NCBI RefSeq assembly: GCF_019097845.1
Contig: NZ_JAHRGM010000024.1
Span: 1 to 64,000, forward strand
Direction of reading: 5' to 3'
DNA: 64,000 bases
DNA from: Sphingobium sp. AS12
GTDB lineage: Bacteria > Pseudomonadota > Alphaproteobacteria > Sphingomonadales > Sphingomonadaceae
This document shows, piece after piece, positions 49,437-59,456 of the stretch (positions are counted from its first letter, which is position 1; the number at the start of each line of letters is the position of its first letter). The translations under genes and the position numbers were made by a program. Under the pieces are notes generated by a model, which had not been told where the DNA came from, ran no database searches, and saw only the letters and a list, made by a program, of their open reading frames with translations.

Positions 49437-51428
49437 ATGGCAGACAGCGATTTCATAGATGATCGGGAACAGGGCTGGCGCGTGGCGATGCGGCGCCTGT
49501 TGCCGTTCCTGCTCGGCATCCTGCTGATCGGATCGCTTGGCGCGCTTCTCTATAGTGCCAGCAACGCTGCGCGTGATCATCAGCAGGCGCTGGCCGAACA
49601 GCAGCGCAGCTTCGAGATTATTGCCCTCGCCCGCGCGTTCGAGGCGCAGACCGCCCGCGCCGAAGTGACGCTGGCCCGCTATGTCATCGGCCTGAATCCC
49701 GACACTGGCCGTTTGTTTCAGGACCAGTGGCGCACCGCCGGCGCGCAGTTGAAGGCGCTGGGCTATGCGACACGCGGTACCGGCTGGCAGCGCGGCAATG
49801 TCGAGGCGTTGCAACATGCCTATATGGCGCGCGGCAAGACGCTGAACGAAATCGGTCTGCGCACCACCTATGACCAGAAAATGGCCGCACTGGGCCGCTT
49901 TCATGAAGCCGGGACGTCGCGCGACCTTAAACGCATCACCGCTTTGCTCGACCGGGTGATCCAGGCGGAAAATCTGCGCCTGCGCGAACGCAGCCTGGCG
50001 GTGACGCTGGCGGGGGATCGTACCGAATGGATGGGGCAGACATCGCGCCTGCTGGGGCTGGCGATGCTGGTGTGCGTCCTGTTCGCCGCCTGGTTCGCCC
50101 ATGTCGCCTATAGCGACCGCCGCAACGCGCGGCGACTGGCGGAGGCGGAGGCCGAGCGCGCCGACCGGCTGGACCTGGCGGTGCGCACACGGACCGCGGA
50201 ACTGACCGACGCTTATGAAAGGCTGAAACAGGAATCGATCGAACGCGAGGCGGCGGAGGAAAATCTGCGCCAGATGCACAAGATGGACGCGGTGGGTCAG
50301 CTGACCGGTGGTATCGCCCATGATTTCAACAATATGCTGGCCGTCGTTGTCGGCGGGCTGGAACTGGCAAAGCGCAATATTCGGTTGAAACCGCAGGAAG
50401 CATCCCGCCATCTCGACAATGCGATGGAGGGGGCCAATCGCGCGTCGGCCCTCACCCGCCGCCTGCTCGCCTTCGCCCGGTCCGAACCTTTACTGCCCAG
50501 CGCGGTCGATCCCGATGCGCTGGTGTCGGGCATGGCGGACCTGATCGACCGCACCATCGGCGACCAGATTATCGTAGCCCTGGCGCCCAAGGCGCAGGGC
50601 TGGCGCATCTTCGTCGATCAGCACCAGATGGAAAATGCGATCCTGAACCTGTGCGTCAACGCGCGCGACGCGATGGACGGGCGCGGGCGGCTGACCATCG
50701 GCACCGGACAGGCGGTGCTGGCGGCAGGCGAAGTGGGCGATTGCGTGGCGGGCGATTATGTCGTGCTGACCGTCGCCGACGATGGCTGCGGCATGAGCGC
50801 GGAGGTGCTGGCGCGCGTGTTCGAGCCGTTTTTCACCACCAAGCCGGTCGGCAAGGGCACCGGCCTTGGCCTCAGCCAGATTTTCGGCTTCGTGCGCCAG
50901 TGCGAGGGCGAAATCCGCATCGAATCCGAACCCGACAAAGGTACCAGCGTCCATATCTACCTGCCCCGCCGCATGGGGAGCGCAGCGGACGATGCGGTCG
51001 ATGCGGTATCACCCGCGCGCGTCGCAACGCTCCATCCGCCCACGCGCATATTGGTGGTGGAGGATGATCCGCGCGTGCTGAACCAGACGATGGCGGCGCT
51101 GGCGGAGCTGGGCCACCTGCCCATCGCCTGCGACCATCCGTCCAAGGCCGCCAAGCTGCTGGCCAATAATGGCGATATTGGCCTGATCATGAGCGACGTG
51201 CTGATGCCCGACCTCACCGGCCCGGAAATGATCCGCGCGCTGCCCGCCCAATATCGCCATCTGCCGGTGTTGTTCGTGACCGGCTATGCCGGGGACGCGA
51301 CCGCCAGCGCCGATTTTGTCGGCCATGAAGTGCTGCGCAAACCCTATACGCTGATGGCGCTGGCCAATGCGCTGTCGAGCGCGCTCAGCGGATCGAACCA
51401 GAGCGGAACAGTCGCGGCAGCAGAGTGA
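49437..51428 (+). CDS. Membrane-bound hybrid histidine kinase with receiver domain
   Basis: A 663-residue sensor. Membrane helices lie at about 21-40 and 204-224, enclosing a roughly 160-residue periplasmic domain that is mostly helical (CHASE3-like). HisKA carries H295 in VGQLTGGIAHDFNN; the ATPase domain has LCVNARDAM, ADDGCGMS and GKGTGLGLSQIFG; the C-terminal REC domain has D587 in LIMSDVLMPDLTG. No output regulator is adjacent. It lies 53 bases after spt on the same strand and may respond to envelope state; this is inference. Confidence 0.9.
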   Translation: MADSDFIDDREQGWRVAMRRLLPFLLGILLIGSLGALLYSASNAARDHQQALAEQQRSFEIIALARAFEAQTARAEVTLARYVIGLNPDTGRLFQDQWRTAGAQLKALGYATRGTGWQRGNVEALQHAYMARGKTLNEIGLRTTYDQKMAALGRFHEAGTSRDLKRITALLDRVIQAENLRLRERSLAVTLAGDRTEWMGQTSRLLGLAMLVCVLFAAWFAHVAYSDRRNARRLAEAEAERADRLDLAVRTRTAELTDAYERLKQESIEREAAEENLRQMHKMDAVGQLTGGIAHDFNNMLAVVVGGLELAKRNIRLKPQEASRHLDNAMEGANRASALTRRLLAFARSEPLLPSAVDPDALVSGMADLIDRTIGDQIIVALAPKAQGWRIFVDQHQMENAILNLCVNARDAMDGRGRLTIGTGQAVLAAGEVGDCVAGDYVVLTVADDGCGMSAEVLARVFEPFFTTKPVGKGTGLGLSQIFGFVRQCEGEIRIESEPDKGTSVHIYLPRRMGSAADDAVDAVSPARVATLHPPTRILVVEDDPRVLNQTMAALAELGHLPIACDHPSKAAKLLANNGDIGLIMSDVLMPDLTGPEMIRALPAQYRHLPVLFVTGYAGDATASADFVGHEVLRKPYTLMALANALSSALSGSNQSGTVAAAE

Positions 51429-52260
51429 GCGCGCCCAGCAGCGGCCAGCGCCGCTGCCAGGGCTTGATGACGATCGCCGTCCCGGCATGACGGTTGATCT
51501 TCCACGCCAGATAGTCGATCCCGCCCGCATAGGTGAAGCTCGCCTTGGCCAGCCGCACCACCGACAGCCACTTGCCACGCCGTTGCAGTGCACGCCAACA
51601 CCGCGCCGCCTGATCGGGCGAGGGCGGCAGGCCATCGGCCAGCGCCGCCTCGCCAAAACGGCGATAGCGATCCGGGTCAGCATCGACGATCGATAGCGAC
51701 CGCCCCTTGCGCTCAGCGCGCAATTCGGCCCCATAGGTCAGGGTGAAGCCTTGCTTCCACAAGGACAGCGCATCCTGCCCTTCCGCCATCGGCCGGGCCA
51801 GCGAAAGCAAGGTCGGTGCGGCCTGCGCGACAGCAGCGATAGCATGTTCGCGCGCATCCTCATCCGCCACCCACAACAACCGTGACGGCTGGGCAAAGCG
51901 CGCCCAGACTGACACATTGTCCGCCGCCGGACTGCACAGCCGGGCGAAATCCGCCTCCGACAACACCGCATATTTGGCGATCAAACCATTATGTTCAAAT
52001 GGAAAGACATTGGGCGGGATCAACCGATTGGCCCGCGTCAGCCAGCTTTTGCCATAGGCGGCGCGATAGTCCGACACGATCAGATAGAAATCGAGCATCA
52101 ACCCGTCGAGATTGGCCTCCCGCAAGCAAGAGCCATAAAACAACAACGCCCGCGCCGCTGACGGATATTTCGCCGCCAACGCGCCCGCCATCGCCGCCGC
52201 GCGCGGATCGGCGGGCTGGAGCAGCTCGGCGGTGACCAAGGGGAGGAGAGATTGAGGCAT
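51385..52260 (-). CDS. Unrecognised protein, possible nucleotidyltransferase
   Basis: A 291-residue soluble protein. Residues 41-62 (FYGSCLREANLDGLMLDFYL) have a G-S and a later Asp-rich strand that resemble the start of polymerase-beta-type nucleotidyltransferases; NVFPFEHNGLIAKYAVLSEA and a Trp/Arg-rich C-terminus (IKPWQRRWPLLGALTLLPRL) follow. The spacing of the aspartates is not classical, so the fold call is tentative. The ATG at 52260 is used. It ends convergently with the hybrid kinase, overlapping by 44 bases. It is near spt, so a role in sphingolipid head-group synthesis is conceivable. Confidence 0.55.
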   Translation of the reverse strand: MPQSLLPLVTAELLQPADPRAAAMAGALAAKYPSAARALLFYGSCLREANLDGLMLDFYLIVSDYRAAYGKSWLTRANRLIPPNVFPFEHNGLIAKYAVLSEADFARLCSPAADNVSVWARFAQPSRLLWVADEDAREHAIAAVAQAAPTLLSLARPMAEGQDALSLWKQGFTLTYGAELRAERKGRSLSIVDADPDRYRRFGEAALADGLPPSPDQAARCWRALQRRGKWLSVVRLAKASFTYAGGIDYLAWKINRHAGTAIVIKPWQRRWPLLGALTLLPRLFRSGSIR

Positions 52261-52279
52261 CGGTCCTTCATGCACGCCG

Positions 52280-52343
52280 TGTTCCCGCGAAGGCGGGAAC
52301 CCAGTTCCAATAGCAGGGCTACGTCCCCGCCTTCGCGGGAACA
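52280..52343. repeat. Second-family repeat S3
   Basis: GTTCCCGCGAAGGCGGGAAC (a self-palindrome) and, facing it, TCCCCGCCTTCGCGGGAACA lie between two same-strand genes and could form stacked hairpins. Confidence 0.75.
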
Positions 52344-52353
52344 GGCCATTATT

Positions 52354-52986
52354 TCAAGTCCGCCGCCTGAAAATCACCGACAGATTGTTCGCCGCCATCT
52401 CGACCACCCGGTCAAAGCGCAATCCCTGCGCCTCCGCCGCCGCCACGACATCCTCCAACCGCCGCACCCCCCAGCGCGGGTCGCGCGCCTTGAGCGAGGC
52501 ATCAAACGCCAGATTGCTGGGCGCGGTCTCCACATCGTCGCGGATATAGGGACCGTAGAGATAGAGCAGACCGCCGGGCGGCAACACCCGCCCTGCCCCG
52601 CGCAGCAACCCCAAAGTCCCGTCCCACGGACTGATATGCACCATGTTGATGCACAATATCGCATCGGCCCGGTTGATCGGCCAGTCACCCGCCGCGTCGA
52701 GCAGGATCGGCGCGCGCAGATTGGGCAACCCCGCCTCCGCCCGCCAAGCCGCGATCGAGCCCAGCGCGGCCGGATCTGGATCGCTGGGTTGCCAGTCGAG
52801 CGCGGGCAGCGCGGCGGCGAAGTGGATCGCATGTTCGCCGCTGCCACTCGCCACCTCCAGCACCAGTCCGGCGGACGGCAAGACGTCGCGCAGGATCGCT
52901 AGAATGGCGTCCCGGTTCCTCAGCGTCGCGGGGGCGTGGCGTTTCTGCGCCTCGCCGCCCGCTTCGCCCGGAACCCAGAGCGTCAT
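52354..52986 (-). CDS. DUF938 SAM-dependent methyltransferase-like protein
   Basis: A 210-residue class I methyltransferase fold of the DUF938 family: SAM-binding LVLEVASGSGEHAIHFAAAL, then WQPSDPDPAALGSIAAW and INMVHISPWDGTLGLLRGAG, which are all family hallmarks. Substrate unknown. Its start overlaps the gcvPB stop by four bases, so it is probably the last gene of the glycine cleavage transcript. Confidence 0.87.
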   Translation of the reverse strand: MTLWVPGEAGGEAQKRHAPATLRNRDAILAILRDVLPSAGLVLEVASGSGEHAIHFAAALPALDWQPSDPDPAALGSIAAWRAEAGLPNLRAPILLDAAGDWPINRADAILCINMVHISPWDGTLGLLRGAGRVLPPGGLLYLYGPYIRDDVETAPSNLAFDASLKARDPRWGVRRLEDVVAAAEAQGLRFDRVVEMAANNLSVIFRRRT

Positions 52987-54551
52987 TCCGCCGCCTGTGC
53001 GAGCATCGGCGCTTCCCAGGTCAGCACGGGTTTCCGCGCCGCCAGCGTCTCATCCAGGCGACGGCGCGGCGCATGATAGGGCGCGCCCTTCAATGCCTCG
53101 TCCCCGGCCTTGGCCCGCTGCGCCAGGCTGCGCAGCGCCATGATGAACTGGTCGAGCGCTGCCTTGCTCTCGGTCTCGGTCGGTTCGACCAGCATCGCGC
53201 CATGGACGACCAGCGGGAAATACATGGTCATCGGATGGAAACCCTCGTCGATCAGCCCCTTGGCAATGTCGAGCGTGGTGAAGCCTTCGGCCAGCCCCTT
53301 GTCGCTGAACAAGGCCTCATGCATACAGGGTCCGCTGCCACCGAACGGTGCGTCCAGCACATCGTCCAGGCTGCGTAATATGTAATTGGCGTTCAGCACC
53401 GCATCTTCCGCCACCTGCCGCAGCCCGTCCGCGCCATGGCTCATGATATAGGCCAATGCGCGGGTGAACATGCCCATCTGGCCATGGAAAGCGACCATGC
53501 GGCCGAACGTCCCGGCATGATGATCCTGCGCCGATTCCTCCTCGATCAGGACGAATGTGTCGCCCTGCTTTTCCACGAAGGGCAGCGGCGCATAGGGTGC
53601 GAGCGCCTCTGACAGCACGACGGGGCCGGAGCCGGGGCCGCCGCCGCCATGGGGGGTGGAGAAGGTCTTGTGCAGGTTGATGTGCATTGCGTCGACGCCC
53701 AAGTCGCCGGGGCGGACCCGGCCGACAATGGCGTTGAAATTCGCGCCGTCGCAATAGACGAACGCGCCCGCCGCATGGACCGCGTCGGAAATGGTCTTGA
53801 GGTCGCGCTCGAACAGGCCGCACGTATTGGGGTTGGTGATCATCACCGCCGCCACATCCGGTCCCAGCCGCGCGGTCAACGCCGCCAGATCGACCCGGCC
53901 TTCGGGGGTCGCGGGAATATCCTCGACCTTATAGCCGCAGAAAGCCGCCGTCGCGGGGTTGGTGCCATGGGCGCTTTCAGGGACCAGCACGACGCTGCGT
54001 GCGTCACCGCGCGCTTCCAGCGCCGCGCGGATCGCCAGCAGGCCGCACAATTCCCCATGCGCGCCCGCTTTGGGCGACATCGCGACGCTATGCATCCCGG
54101 TCAGCGTCACCAGCCACTCCGCCAGTTCATGGATCACCGCCAACGCGCCCTGCACCGTCGATTGCGGGGCAAGCGGGTGGAGATCGGCAAAACCGGGCAT
54201 CCGCGCGACCTTTTCGTTAAGGCGCGGGTTGTGCTTCATCGTGCAACTGCCCAGCGGAAACAGGCCAAGGTCAATGGCATAATTCTGGCGGCTAAGGCGC
54301 GTATAGTGGCGCACCGTTTCCTGTTCCGACAGGCCCGGCAGGCCGATCGCCCGGCGCTCCAGCCCGGCAAGGCGGCTGGCCACCTTGGGCGCAGGCGCGA
54401 AATCGACGCCGGTGGTGTCGGTCGATCCAATCTCGAAGATCAGCGCCTCTTCCAGCATCAGCGCGCGGTTGCCCGTAACGGTCGCGGGGGCCATGTGCGC
54501 GTCCGCGACGGCGACGGGCGCGGTGGGACGGCCTTCCTTGAGCATGGTCAT
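52983..54551 (-). CDS. gcvPB: Glycine dehydrogenase (decarboxylating) subunit 2
   Basis: A 522-residue P-protein subunit. K295 in [19 protein letters not shown] binds [23 protein letters not shown] and [15 protein letters not shown] are conserved. It works with GcvPA as the two-subunit form of the P-protein, which decarboxylates glycine and passes the aminomethyl group to GcvH. An ATGA overlap with gcvPA couples translation. Confidence 0.95.
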   Translation of the reverse strand: MTMLKEGRPTAPVAVADAHMAPATVTGNRALMLEEALIFEIGSTDTTGVDFAPAPKVASRLAGLERRAIGLPGLSEQETVRHYTRLSRQNYAIDLGLFPLGSCTMKHNPRLNEKVARMPGFADLHPLAPQSTVQGALAVIHELAEWLVTLTGMHSVAMSPKAGAHGELCGLLAIRAALEARGDARSVVLVPESAHGTNPATAAFCGYKVEDIPATPEGRVDLAALTARLGPDVAAVMITNPNTCGLFERDLKTISDAVHAAGAFVYCDGANFNAIVGRVRPGDLGVDAMHINLHKTFSTPHGGGGPGSGPVVLSEALAPYAPLPFVEKQGDTFVLIEEESAQDHHAGTFGRMVAFHGQMGMFTRALAYIMSHGADGLRQVAEDAVLNANYILRSLDDVLDAPFGGSGPCMHEALFSDKGLAEGFTTLDIAKGLIDEGFHPMTMYFPLVVHGAMLVEPTETESKAALDQFIMALRSLAQRAKAGDEALKGAPYHAPRRRLDETLAARKPVLTWEAPMLAQAAE

Positions 54552-55906
54552 GCCAGTTCCTCCTCCAGCGCCTGGGCCAGCGTTTCGATATCTTCCGCCG
54601 TGACTGTCTCGGTCACCGCGACGACCAGACCGTTGCCCACGGACGTGTGTTGCGGGAACAGGCGGCCCAGCGATACGCCCGCCAACACGCCCTTGTCGGC
54701 CAAGCTACGCACGACCTCACGCGCGTCCTTGGTCAGGACCAGCGTGAATTCGTTGAAGAAGCTGTCGTTGAGCAAAGTCACGCCCGGCACCTGCGCCAAT
54801 CGATCGGCGGCCTGCACCGCCAACCCATGATTGAGCGCCGCCAATTCGCGCAGCCCCTTTTCCCCCAGCAGGGTCATGTGGATGCTGAACGCCAGCGCGC
54901 AAAGCCCTGAATTGGTGCAGATATTCGACGTCGCCTTCTCGCGGCGGATATGCTGTTCGCGGGTGGACAGCGTCAGCACGAAACCACGCTTGCCCGCCGC
55001 ATCCACCGTCTCGCCGCACAGGCGACCGGGCATCTGACGAACATATTTCTGCTTGCAGGCGAAGAGGCCCAGATACGGCCCGCCAAATTGCAGGCCGACG
55101 CCGATCGACTGGCCCTCACCCACCACAATGTCCGCGCCCATCTCGCCCGGCGGCACCAGCGCGCCCAGCGCCACCGGCTCGGTCACCACCGCGACGAGCA
55201 GCGCACCGGCGGCATGGGCCGCCTCGGCCAGCGGAGTCAGGTCGGCAATGCGTCCCAAAATGTCGGGATATTGGACGACGACGCAGCTTGTGTCCTTGTC
55301 GATGCCCGCGATCAGCGCCTCGATATCAGTGTCAGCGCTCAGCGTCGGCGCGTCATGGACCAATTGGTCGCCGGTGAATTTCGCCATCGTGTTGGCGACC
55401 GATACATAATGGGGGTGCAGGCCCGACGACAATATCGCCTTGCTCCGCTTGGTGATCCGCCGCGCCATGCCGATCGCTTCCCAGCAGGCGGTCGATCCGT
55501 CATACATGGATGCGTTCGCCACGTCGCAGCCCAGCAGGCGCGCCACCTGCGTCTGGAACTCGAACAACACCTGCAACGTCCCCTGCGCGATTTCCGGCTG
55601 ATAGGGGGTGTAGGCGGTCAGAAACTCGCCGCGCTGGATCAGATGATCGACGCTGGCCGGGACGTGATGATTGTACGCCCCCGCGCCCAGAAAGAAGGGC
55701 GCTTCCCCCGCCGACAGATTTTGCCGCGCCAGCTTGCTCATATGGCGCTCGACCGCCAGTTCGCTGGCATGGTCGGGCAGGCCCGCAATCTTGGCGGACA
55801 GGCGGGCCTCGGCGGGAACATCGACAAACAGGTCGTCGATCGAGGCCGCGCCGATGACGGACAGCATCGCCTGCCGGTCGGTGTCGGTAAGGGGTAGGTA
55901 ACGCAT
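54548..55906 (-). CDS. gcvPA: Glycine dehydrogenase (decarboxylating) subunit 1
   Basis: A 452-residue subunit starting [15 protein letters not shown], with [40 protein letters not shown] and [20 protein letters not shown], all typical of GcvPA. GAGAGGCGCTG precedes the ATG. It starts 28 bases after the lipoprotein gene that separates it from gcvH. Confidence 0.95.
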   Translation of the reverse strand: MRYLPLTDTDRQAMLSVIGAASIDDLFVDVPAEARLSAKIAGLPDHASELAVERHMSKLARQNLSAGEAPFFLGAGAYNHHVPASVDHLIQRGEFLTAYTPYQPEIAQGTLQVLFEFQTQVARLLGCDVANASMYDGSTACWEAIGMARRITKRSKAILSSGLHPHYVSVANTMAKFTGDQLVHDAPTLSADTDIEALIAGIDKDTSCVVVQYPDILGRIADLTPLAEAAHAAGALLVAVVTEPVALGALVPPGEMGADIVVGEGQSIGVGLQFGGPYLGLFACKQKYVRQMPGRLCGETVDAAGKRGFVLTLSTREQHIRREKATSNICTNSGLCALAFSIHMTLLGEKGLRELAALNHGLAVQAADRLAQVPGVTLLNDSFFNEFTLVLTKDAREVVRSLADKGVLAGVSLGRLFPQHTSVGNGLVVAVTETVTAEDIETLAQALEEELA

Positions 55907-55934
55907 CAGCGCCTCTCATAACTGGAGGAAATAT

Positions 55935-56405
55935 TCATTGCGAACGACGCCCGGCCTCTATCGAATCGGGTTCGATGTCGGTGGACCGGTCGGAACAGGC
56001 AGGGCGGCCTTGAAAGCGGCATCGATTGGTGACGACACCGGTGACCTTCACATAGCCGCCGACAAATGGCTTGGCTTGCTCATCGAACTTCATATTCTTG
56101 CCAACCCCGATGCCCAACCAGATCGGCTCTTTGACCTTAGGCTGGAAGGATGGTCGCCTGGCTGACTTCAGCTCAGCAAAATAGTTGGCTGCCCGTCTGG
56201 CGTCGGCCTCATTAGCAAATAATCGACATTCATAGCCCAAACACTCTGGCAAGTAGCCAGTCGCCGTTACGCGCTTACCGTTCAGCCGTTCGATGTCCGG
56301 CACCAATTTGTCCACCGCCATCTGGGGCGACCGGTCGCAGCCCTCCAAGATGAGAGGCAACGCACAAAGCGCGATTGCCGCCGTCGGGACTGCGCCCCTC
56401 ACCAT
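55935..56405 (-). CDS. Putative lipoprotein inserted in the gcv operon
   Basis: A 156-residue protein with a signal peptide ending in LILEGC (lipobox, C23). The mature part has four cysteines (PECLGYECRLF, NRCRFQGRPAC), likely two disulfides, and a VGGYVKVTGVVTNRC stretch, a small beta-rich fold resembling OB-type domains. It starts at an ATG that overlaps the gcvH stop (TGATG) and ends 28 bases before gcvPA, so it is within the transcript. It has no evident role in glycine cleavage and is absent from the standard operon; function unknown. Confidence 0.72.
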   Translation of the reverse strand: MVRGAVPTAAIALCALPLILEGCDRSPQMAVDKLVPDIERLNGKRVTATGYLPECLGYECRLFANEADARRAANYFAELKSARRPSFQPKVKEPIWLGIGVGKNMKFDEQAKPFVGGYVKVTGVVTNRCRFQGRPACSDRSTDIEPDSIEAGRRSQ

Positions 56406-56776
56406 CAAAGGCTCGCGACAAACTTCTTGTAGGCCGCTTCGGTCATCAGCCCTTCCAGCTCGGACGGGTCGGTCATGCGCAGCTTGAAGAACCAGCCATC
56501 TTCCTCGGCATCGCTGTTGACCAGCGCGGGTTCATCCTCCAGCGCGCCATTGGCCTCGATCACTTCGCCCGAAATCGGCGCATAGACGTCCGACGCAGCC
56601 TTGACCGATTCGACCACGGCGGCATCGTCGCCCTTGTCGAATGTCGTGCCTTCGGCAGGCAGTTCGACGAATACGATGTCGCCCAGCTGCTCCTGCGCAT
56701 AATCGGTGATGCCGACCGTGGCGATCTCGCCCTCGACGTCGATCCATTCATGTTCGTCGGTGAAATAACGGCTCAT
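56405..56776 (-). CDS. gcvH: Glycine cleavage system H protein
   Basis: A 123-residue lipoyl carrier. The lipoylated residue is K59 in [40 protein letters not shown] begins the fold. It shuttles the aminomethyl intermediate between GcvP and GcvT. It follows gcvT by 32 bases. Confidence 0.97.
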   Translation of the reverse strand: MSRYFTDEHEWIDVEGEIATVGITDYAQEQLGDIVFVELPAEGTTFDKGDDAAVVESVKAASDVYAPISGEVIEANGALEDEPALVNSDAEEDGWFFKLRMTDPSELEGLMTEAAYKKFVASL

Positions 56777-56808
56777 GGATAGTCTCCCCGGAATGATTTG
56801 CGTGAGAA

Positions 56809-57960
56809 TCAGGCTTTGCGGCGGTAACGGTGCGGCACGAACGGCATGGGCGCAACCACCGCGGCGATGCGCTTGCCGCGCACCTCAATCTCCAGCGCGG
56901 TGCCGATGGCGCTATGGGGCAGGCTGACCCAGCCCATCGCGATCGGCGCGCCCACGGTCGGGGCAAAGCCGCCGGACGTGACATCGCCCACCTGCACATC
57001 ACCGAGATAAATCTGCGCGCCCTCGCGCGCGGGCAGGCGGCCCTCGATCGTCAGGCCCACCCGCTTTGCGCCCGGACCATCGGCCAGTTCCTTCATCACC
57101 CGGCCATGGCCGATGAAGCCGCCTTCCTCGCGGCGGCGTTTCTGGATCGCAAAGCCCAGATCCGCGCCGATCGTACTGACAGCGGGCGTCAGGTCATGGC
57201 CATAGAGCGGCAATCCCGCCTCCAGCCGCAACGAATCGCGCGCGCCAAGGCCGATCGGCTTCACCTGCGGCAGCGCGCACAAGGCGTCAGCAAAAGCGAC
57301 GGCGGCGTCCGCTGGCAGGCTGATTTCAAACCCGTCCTCGCCCGTATAGCCAGACCGGCTGATCCACAGCGGCACCCCGTTCCAGTCGAACGCGCCGCAT
57401 TGCATGAAAATAAGATCAGCGGTCCCAGGCACCAGCGCGGCCATAGCCTCGCCCGCTTCCGGTCCCTGCAACGCCAGCAGCGCCTGATCGGCCATATGGT
57501 TCATGATGACGTCGTCGGGTAGATGCTCGATCATCCAGCCAATATCGTCATATTTGGTCGCGCCGTTGACCACCATATAGATCGCCGCATCGTCGAACGC
57601 GCCATCGCCGGGGCGGGAGACCATCAGGTCATCGAGGATGCCGCCATCCTGATCCAGCAGCATCGAATAGCGCTGGCGACCGGGCTTCAACCCCTTGATA
57701 TCGCTGAGCAGCAGCAGTTCCAGCGCCTCGTCCGCGCCTTCACCCGAAAAGGTCAGTTGCCCCATATGACTGACGTCGAACAGGCCAGCATGTTCGCGGG
57801 TCCAGCCATGTTCGGCCATGATGCCATCATATTGGATCGGCATATGATAACCGGCAAAACCAACCATCCGCGCGCCGCGTGCGCGATGCCAGGCGTCGAG
57901 CGGCAAGGCCTCCAGCGGCAGGGCGTCTTCCAGCATGGCGATATTGTCATTGGCAGTCAT
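56809..57960 (-). CDS. gcvT: Aminomethyltransferase (glycine cleavage T protein)
   Basis: A 383-residue folate-dependent enzyme: [40 protein letters not shown] and the C-terminal [20 protein letters not shown] are typical. It releases ammonia and forms methylene-tetrahydrofolate. It is the first gene of the gcvT-gcvH-(lipoprotein)-gcvPA-gcvPB operon and follows the glycine riboswitch by about 70 bases. Confidence 0.96.
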   Translation of the reverse strand: MTANDNIAMLEDALPLEALPLDAWHRARGARMVGFAGYHMPIQYDGIMAEHGWTREHAGLFDVSHMGQLTFSGEGADEALELLLLSDIKGLKPGRQRYSMLLDQDGGILDDLMVSRPGDGAFDDAAIYMVVNGATKYDDIGWMIEHLPDDVIMNHMADQALLALQGPEAGEAMAALVPGTADLIFMQCGAFDWNGVPLWISRSGYTGEDGFEISLPADAAVAFADALCALPQVKPIGLGARDSLRLEAGLPLYGHDLTPAVSTIGADLGFAIQKRRREEGGFIGHGRVMKELADGPGAKRVGLTIEGRLPAREGAQIYLGDVQVGDVTSGGFAPTVGAPIAMGWVSLPHSAIGTALEIEVRGKRIAAVVAPMPFVPHRYRRKA

Positions 57961-58030
57961 GGGACGGCCTTTCCGTGAGAGGGCGCAGCGACGATCAACC
58001 CGGCCCGCAAAGGACCGCCCTGTTCGTCAC

Positions 58031-58230
58031 CCCCTCTGTCACGGGAACCTGAGAGCTTTGACCGTCCTGTTGCAGGAAACGGCTTACCCCTTCGGTGGGA
58101 CAGGTTTCCCCGTCCGCTTTCCAGAGTGCCTGCGCGCGATGCGGTCCTTTGGCCTGAGAGATTCCGGGGCGGTTGCTCCTTCGGCGACGGGCTTGGCCTG
58201 AAAGACCGCCCATGCTCTCCCGCATCGTGC
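58031..58230 (-). promoter_or_regulatory. Tandem glycine riboswitch
   Basis: Two glycine aptamers are visible on the minus strand. The first (about 58230-58135) has GGGAGAGC, CGAAGGAGCAA and TCTCTCAGGCCAAAGGACCG; the second (about 58134-58031) has ACTCTGGAAAGC, CACCGAAGGGGTAAGC and AAGCTCTCAGGTTCCC-GTGACAGAGGG. Paired aptamers bind glycine and turn the gcv operon on when glycine is abundant. It ends 70 bases before gcvT; no clear terminator hairpin follows, so control may be at translation. Confidence 0.95.
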
Positions 58231-58290
58231 CCGGCACCGAATCCTCAGCGCCGGAGACATGTGTTGCATTGCGTCAAACGCACCGGCGCG

Positions 58291-59445
58291 TCAATCCGCC
58301 AGCGCCCCGAATATCTCCGCATGGCGCTTTTCGGCGTAGCGGTCGGTCATGCCAGCAATGAAATCGGCGATGTGACGGCTGCGGTCGGGTTCGCCCGTAA
58401 CGCACTCATCGCGCCATTCGTCCGGCATCAGCGCGGGGTCAGCCTGATAGGCGGCGAACAGGTCGGTGACAATCACCCGCGCCCGGTCGGCCGCGGCCAG
58501 CTGTTCGGGATGATGATAAAGGCTGGCATACATGAAGCGCTTGAGCTCGCGCTCTTCCGCTGCCAGCTCCGGCGAGAAGGCGACCAGCGTGCGGCCCAGC
58601 GCGCGAACATCCTCCACCGTCTCCACCCCCGACTCCGAGATATTCGCGCGGGTCGCGGCGATCAGGTCATTGGCCATCACGCCAATCTGTTCGCGCACCA
58701 GTTCGCGCAGCAGCCGGTCCTGCGCGACATCGGGATAGCGCGCCCGCACCCTCTCCCAGCATCGCGCCACGAACGGAACCTCCAGCAACTGCTCCAGCGT
58801 CAGCAACCCGGCGCGCAGCCCATCGTCAATGTCGTGATTGTCATAAGCGATGTCGTCCGAAATCGCCGCCAACTGCGCCTCCAGCGAGGCATGGCTGGCA
58901 AGGTCCAGCGGCAAAAGCGCATCCAGCTCCCGCATCGCCCAGCCGGGATTGGCGATCGGGCCATTATGCTTGGCCAGTCCCTCCAGCATCTCCCAGCTGA
59001 GGTTCAGCCCCCTGAAACGCGGATAGGGACTTTCGAGCAGCATCAGCGTGCGCAGCGTATGAGCGTTGTGATCAAAGCCGCCATACGCCTCCATCGCCGC
59101 CTCCAGCGCATCCTCCCCCGCATGGCCGAACGGCGGATGGCCGATGTCATGGGCCAGGCACAACGCCTCGGTCAGATCCTCGTTCAGCCCCAGCGTCCGC
59201 GCGGTCGTACGGCCGATCTGCGCGACTTCCAGACTATGGGTCAGGCGGACGCGGAAATGATCGCCGTCGGGCGAGACGAACACCTGCGTCTTGTGGCGCA
59301 GGCGGCGGAACGCGATCGAATGGATGATGCGATCGCGGTCGCGCTGGAACATGTCGCGCGGGCCGCGCACCTCACCCCCTTCTTCGGGGTGGAGGCGGCC
59401 ACGGCTGGCGGCGGGGTGGCAGGCATAGGAGGCAAGGATCGTCAT
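58291..59445 (-). CDS. dgt: Deoxyguanosinetriphosphate triphosphohydrolase-like protein
   Basis: A 384-residue HD-domain phosphohydrolase. Metal-binding residues are in RVRLTHSLEVAQIG and CLAHDIGHPPFGHAGEDAL, with EAQLAAISDDIAYDNHDIDD later. It would split dNTPs to nucleoside and triphosphate, controlling dNTP pools. GAGGGG precedes the ATG at 59445. It starts 11 bases after the TPR/SPOR gene stop. Confidence 0.93.
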   Translation of the reverse strand: MTILASYACHPAASRGRLHPEEGGEVRGPRDMFQRDRDRIIHSIAFRRLRHKTQVFVSPDGDHFRVRLTHSLEVAQIGRTTARTLGLNEDLTEALCLAHDIGHPPFGHAGEDALEAAMEAYGGFDHNAHTLRTLMLLESPYPRFRGLNLSWEMLEGLAKHNGPIANPGWAMRELDALLPLDLASHASLEAQLAAISDDIAYDNHDIDDGLRAGLLTLEQLLEVPFVARCWERVRARYPDVAQDRLLRELVREQIGVMANDLIAATRANISESGVETVEDVRALGRTLVAFSPELAAEERELKRFMYASLYHHPEQLAAADRARVIVTDLFAAYQADPALMPDEWRDECVTGEPDRSRHIADFIAGMTDRYAEKRHAEIFGALAD

Positions 59446-59456
59446 GAGACGCCCCT

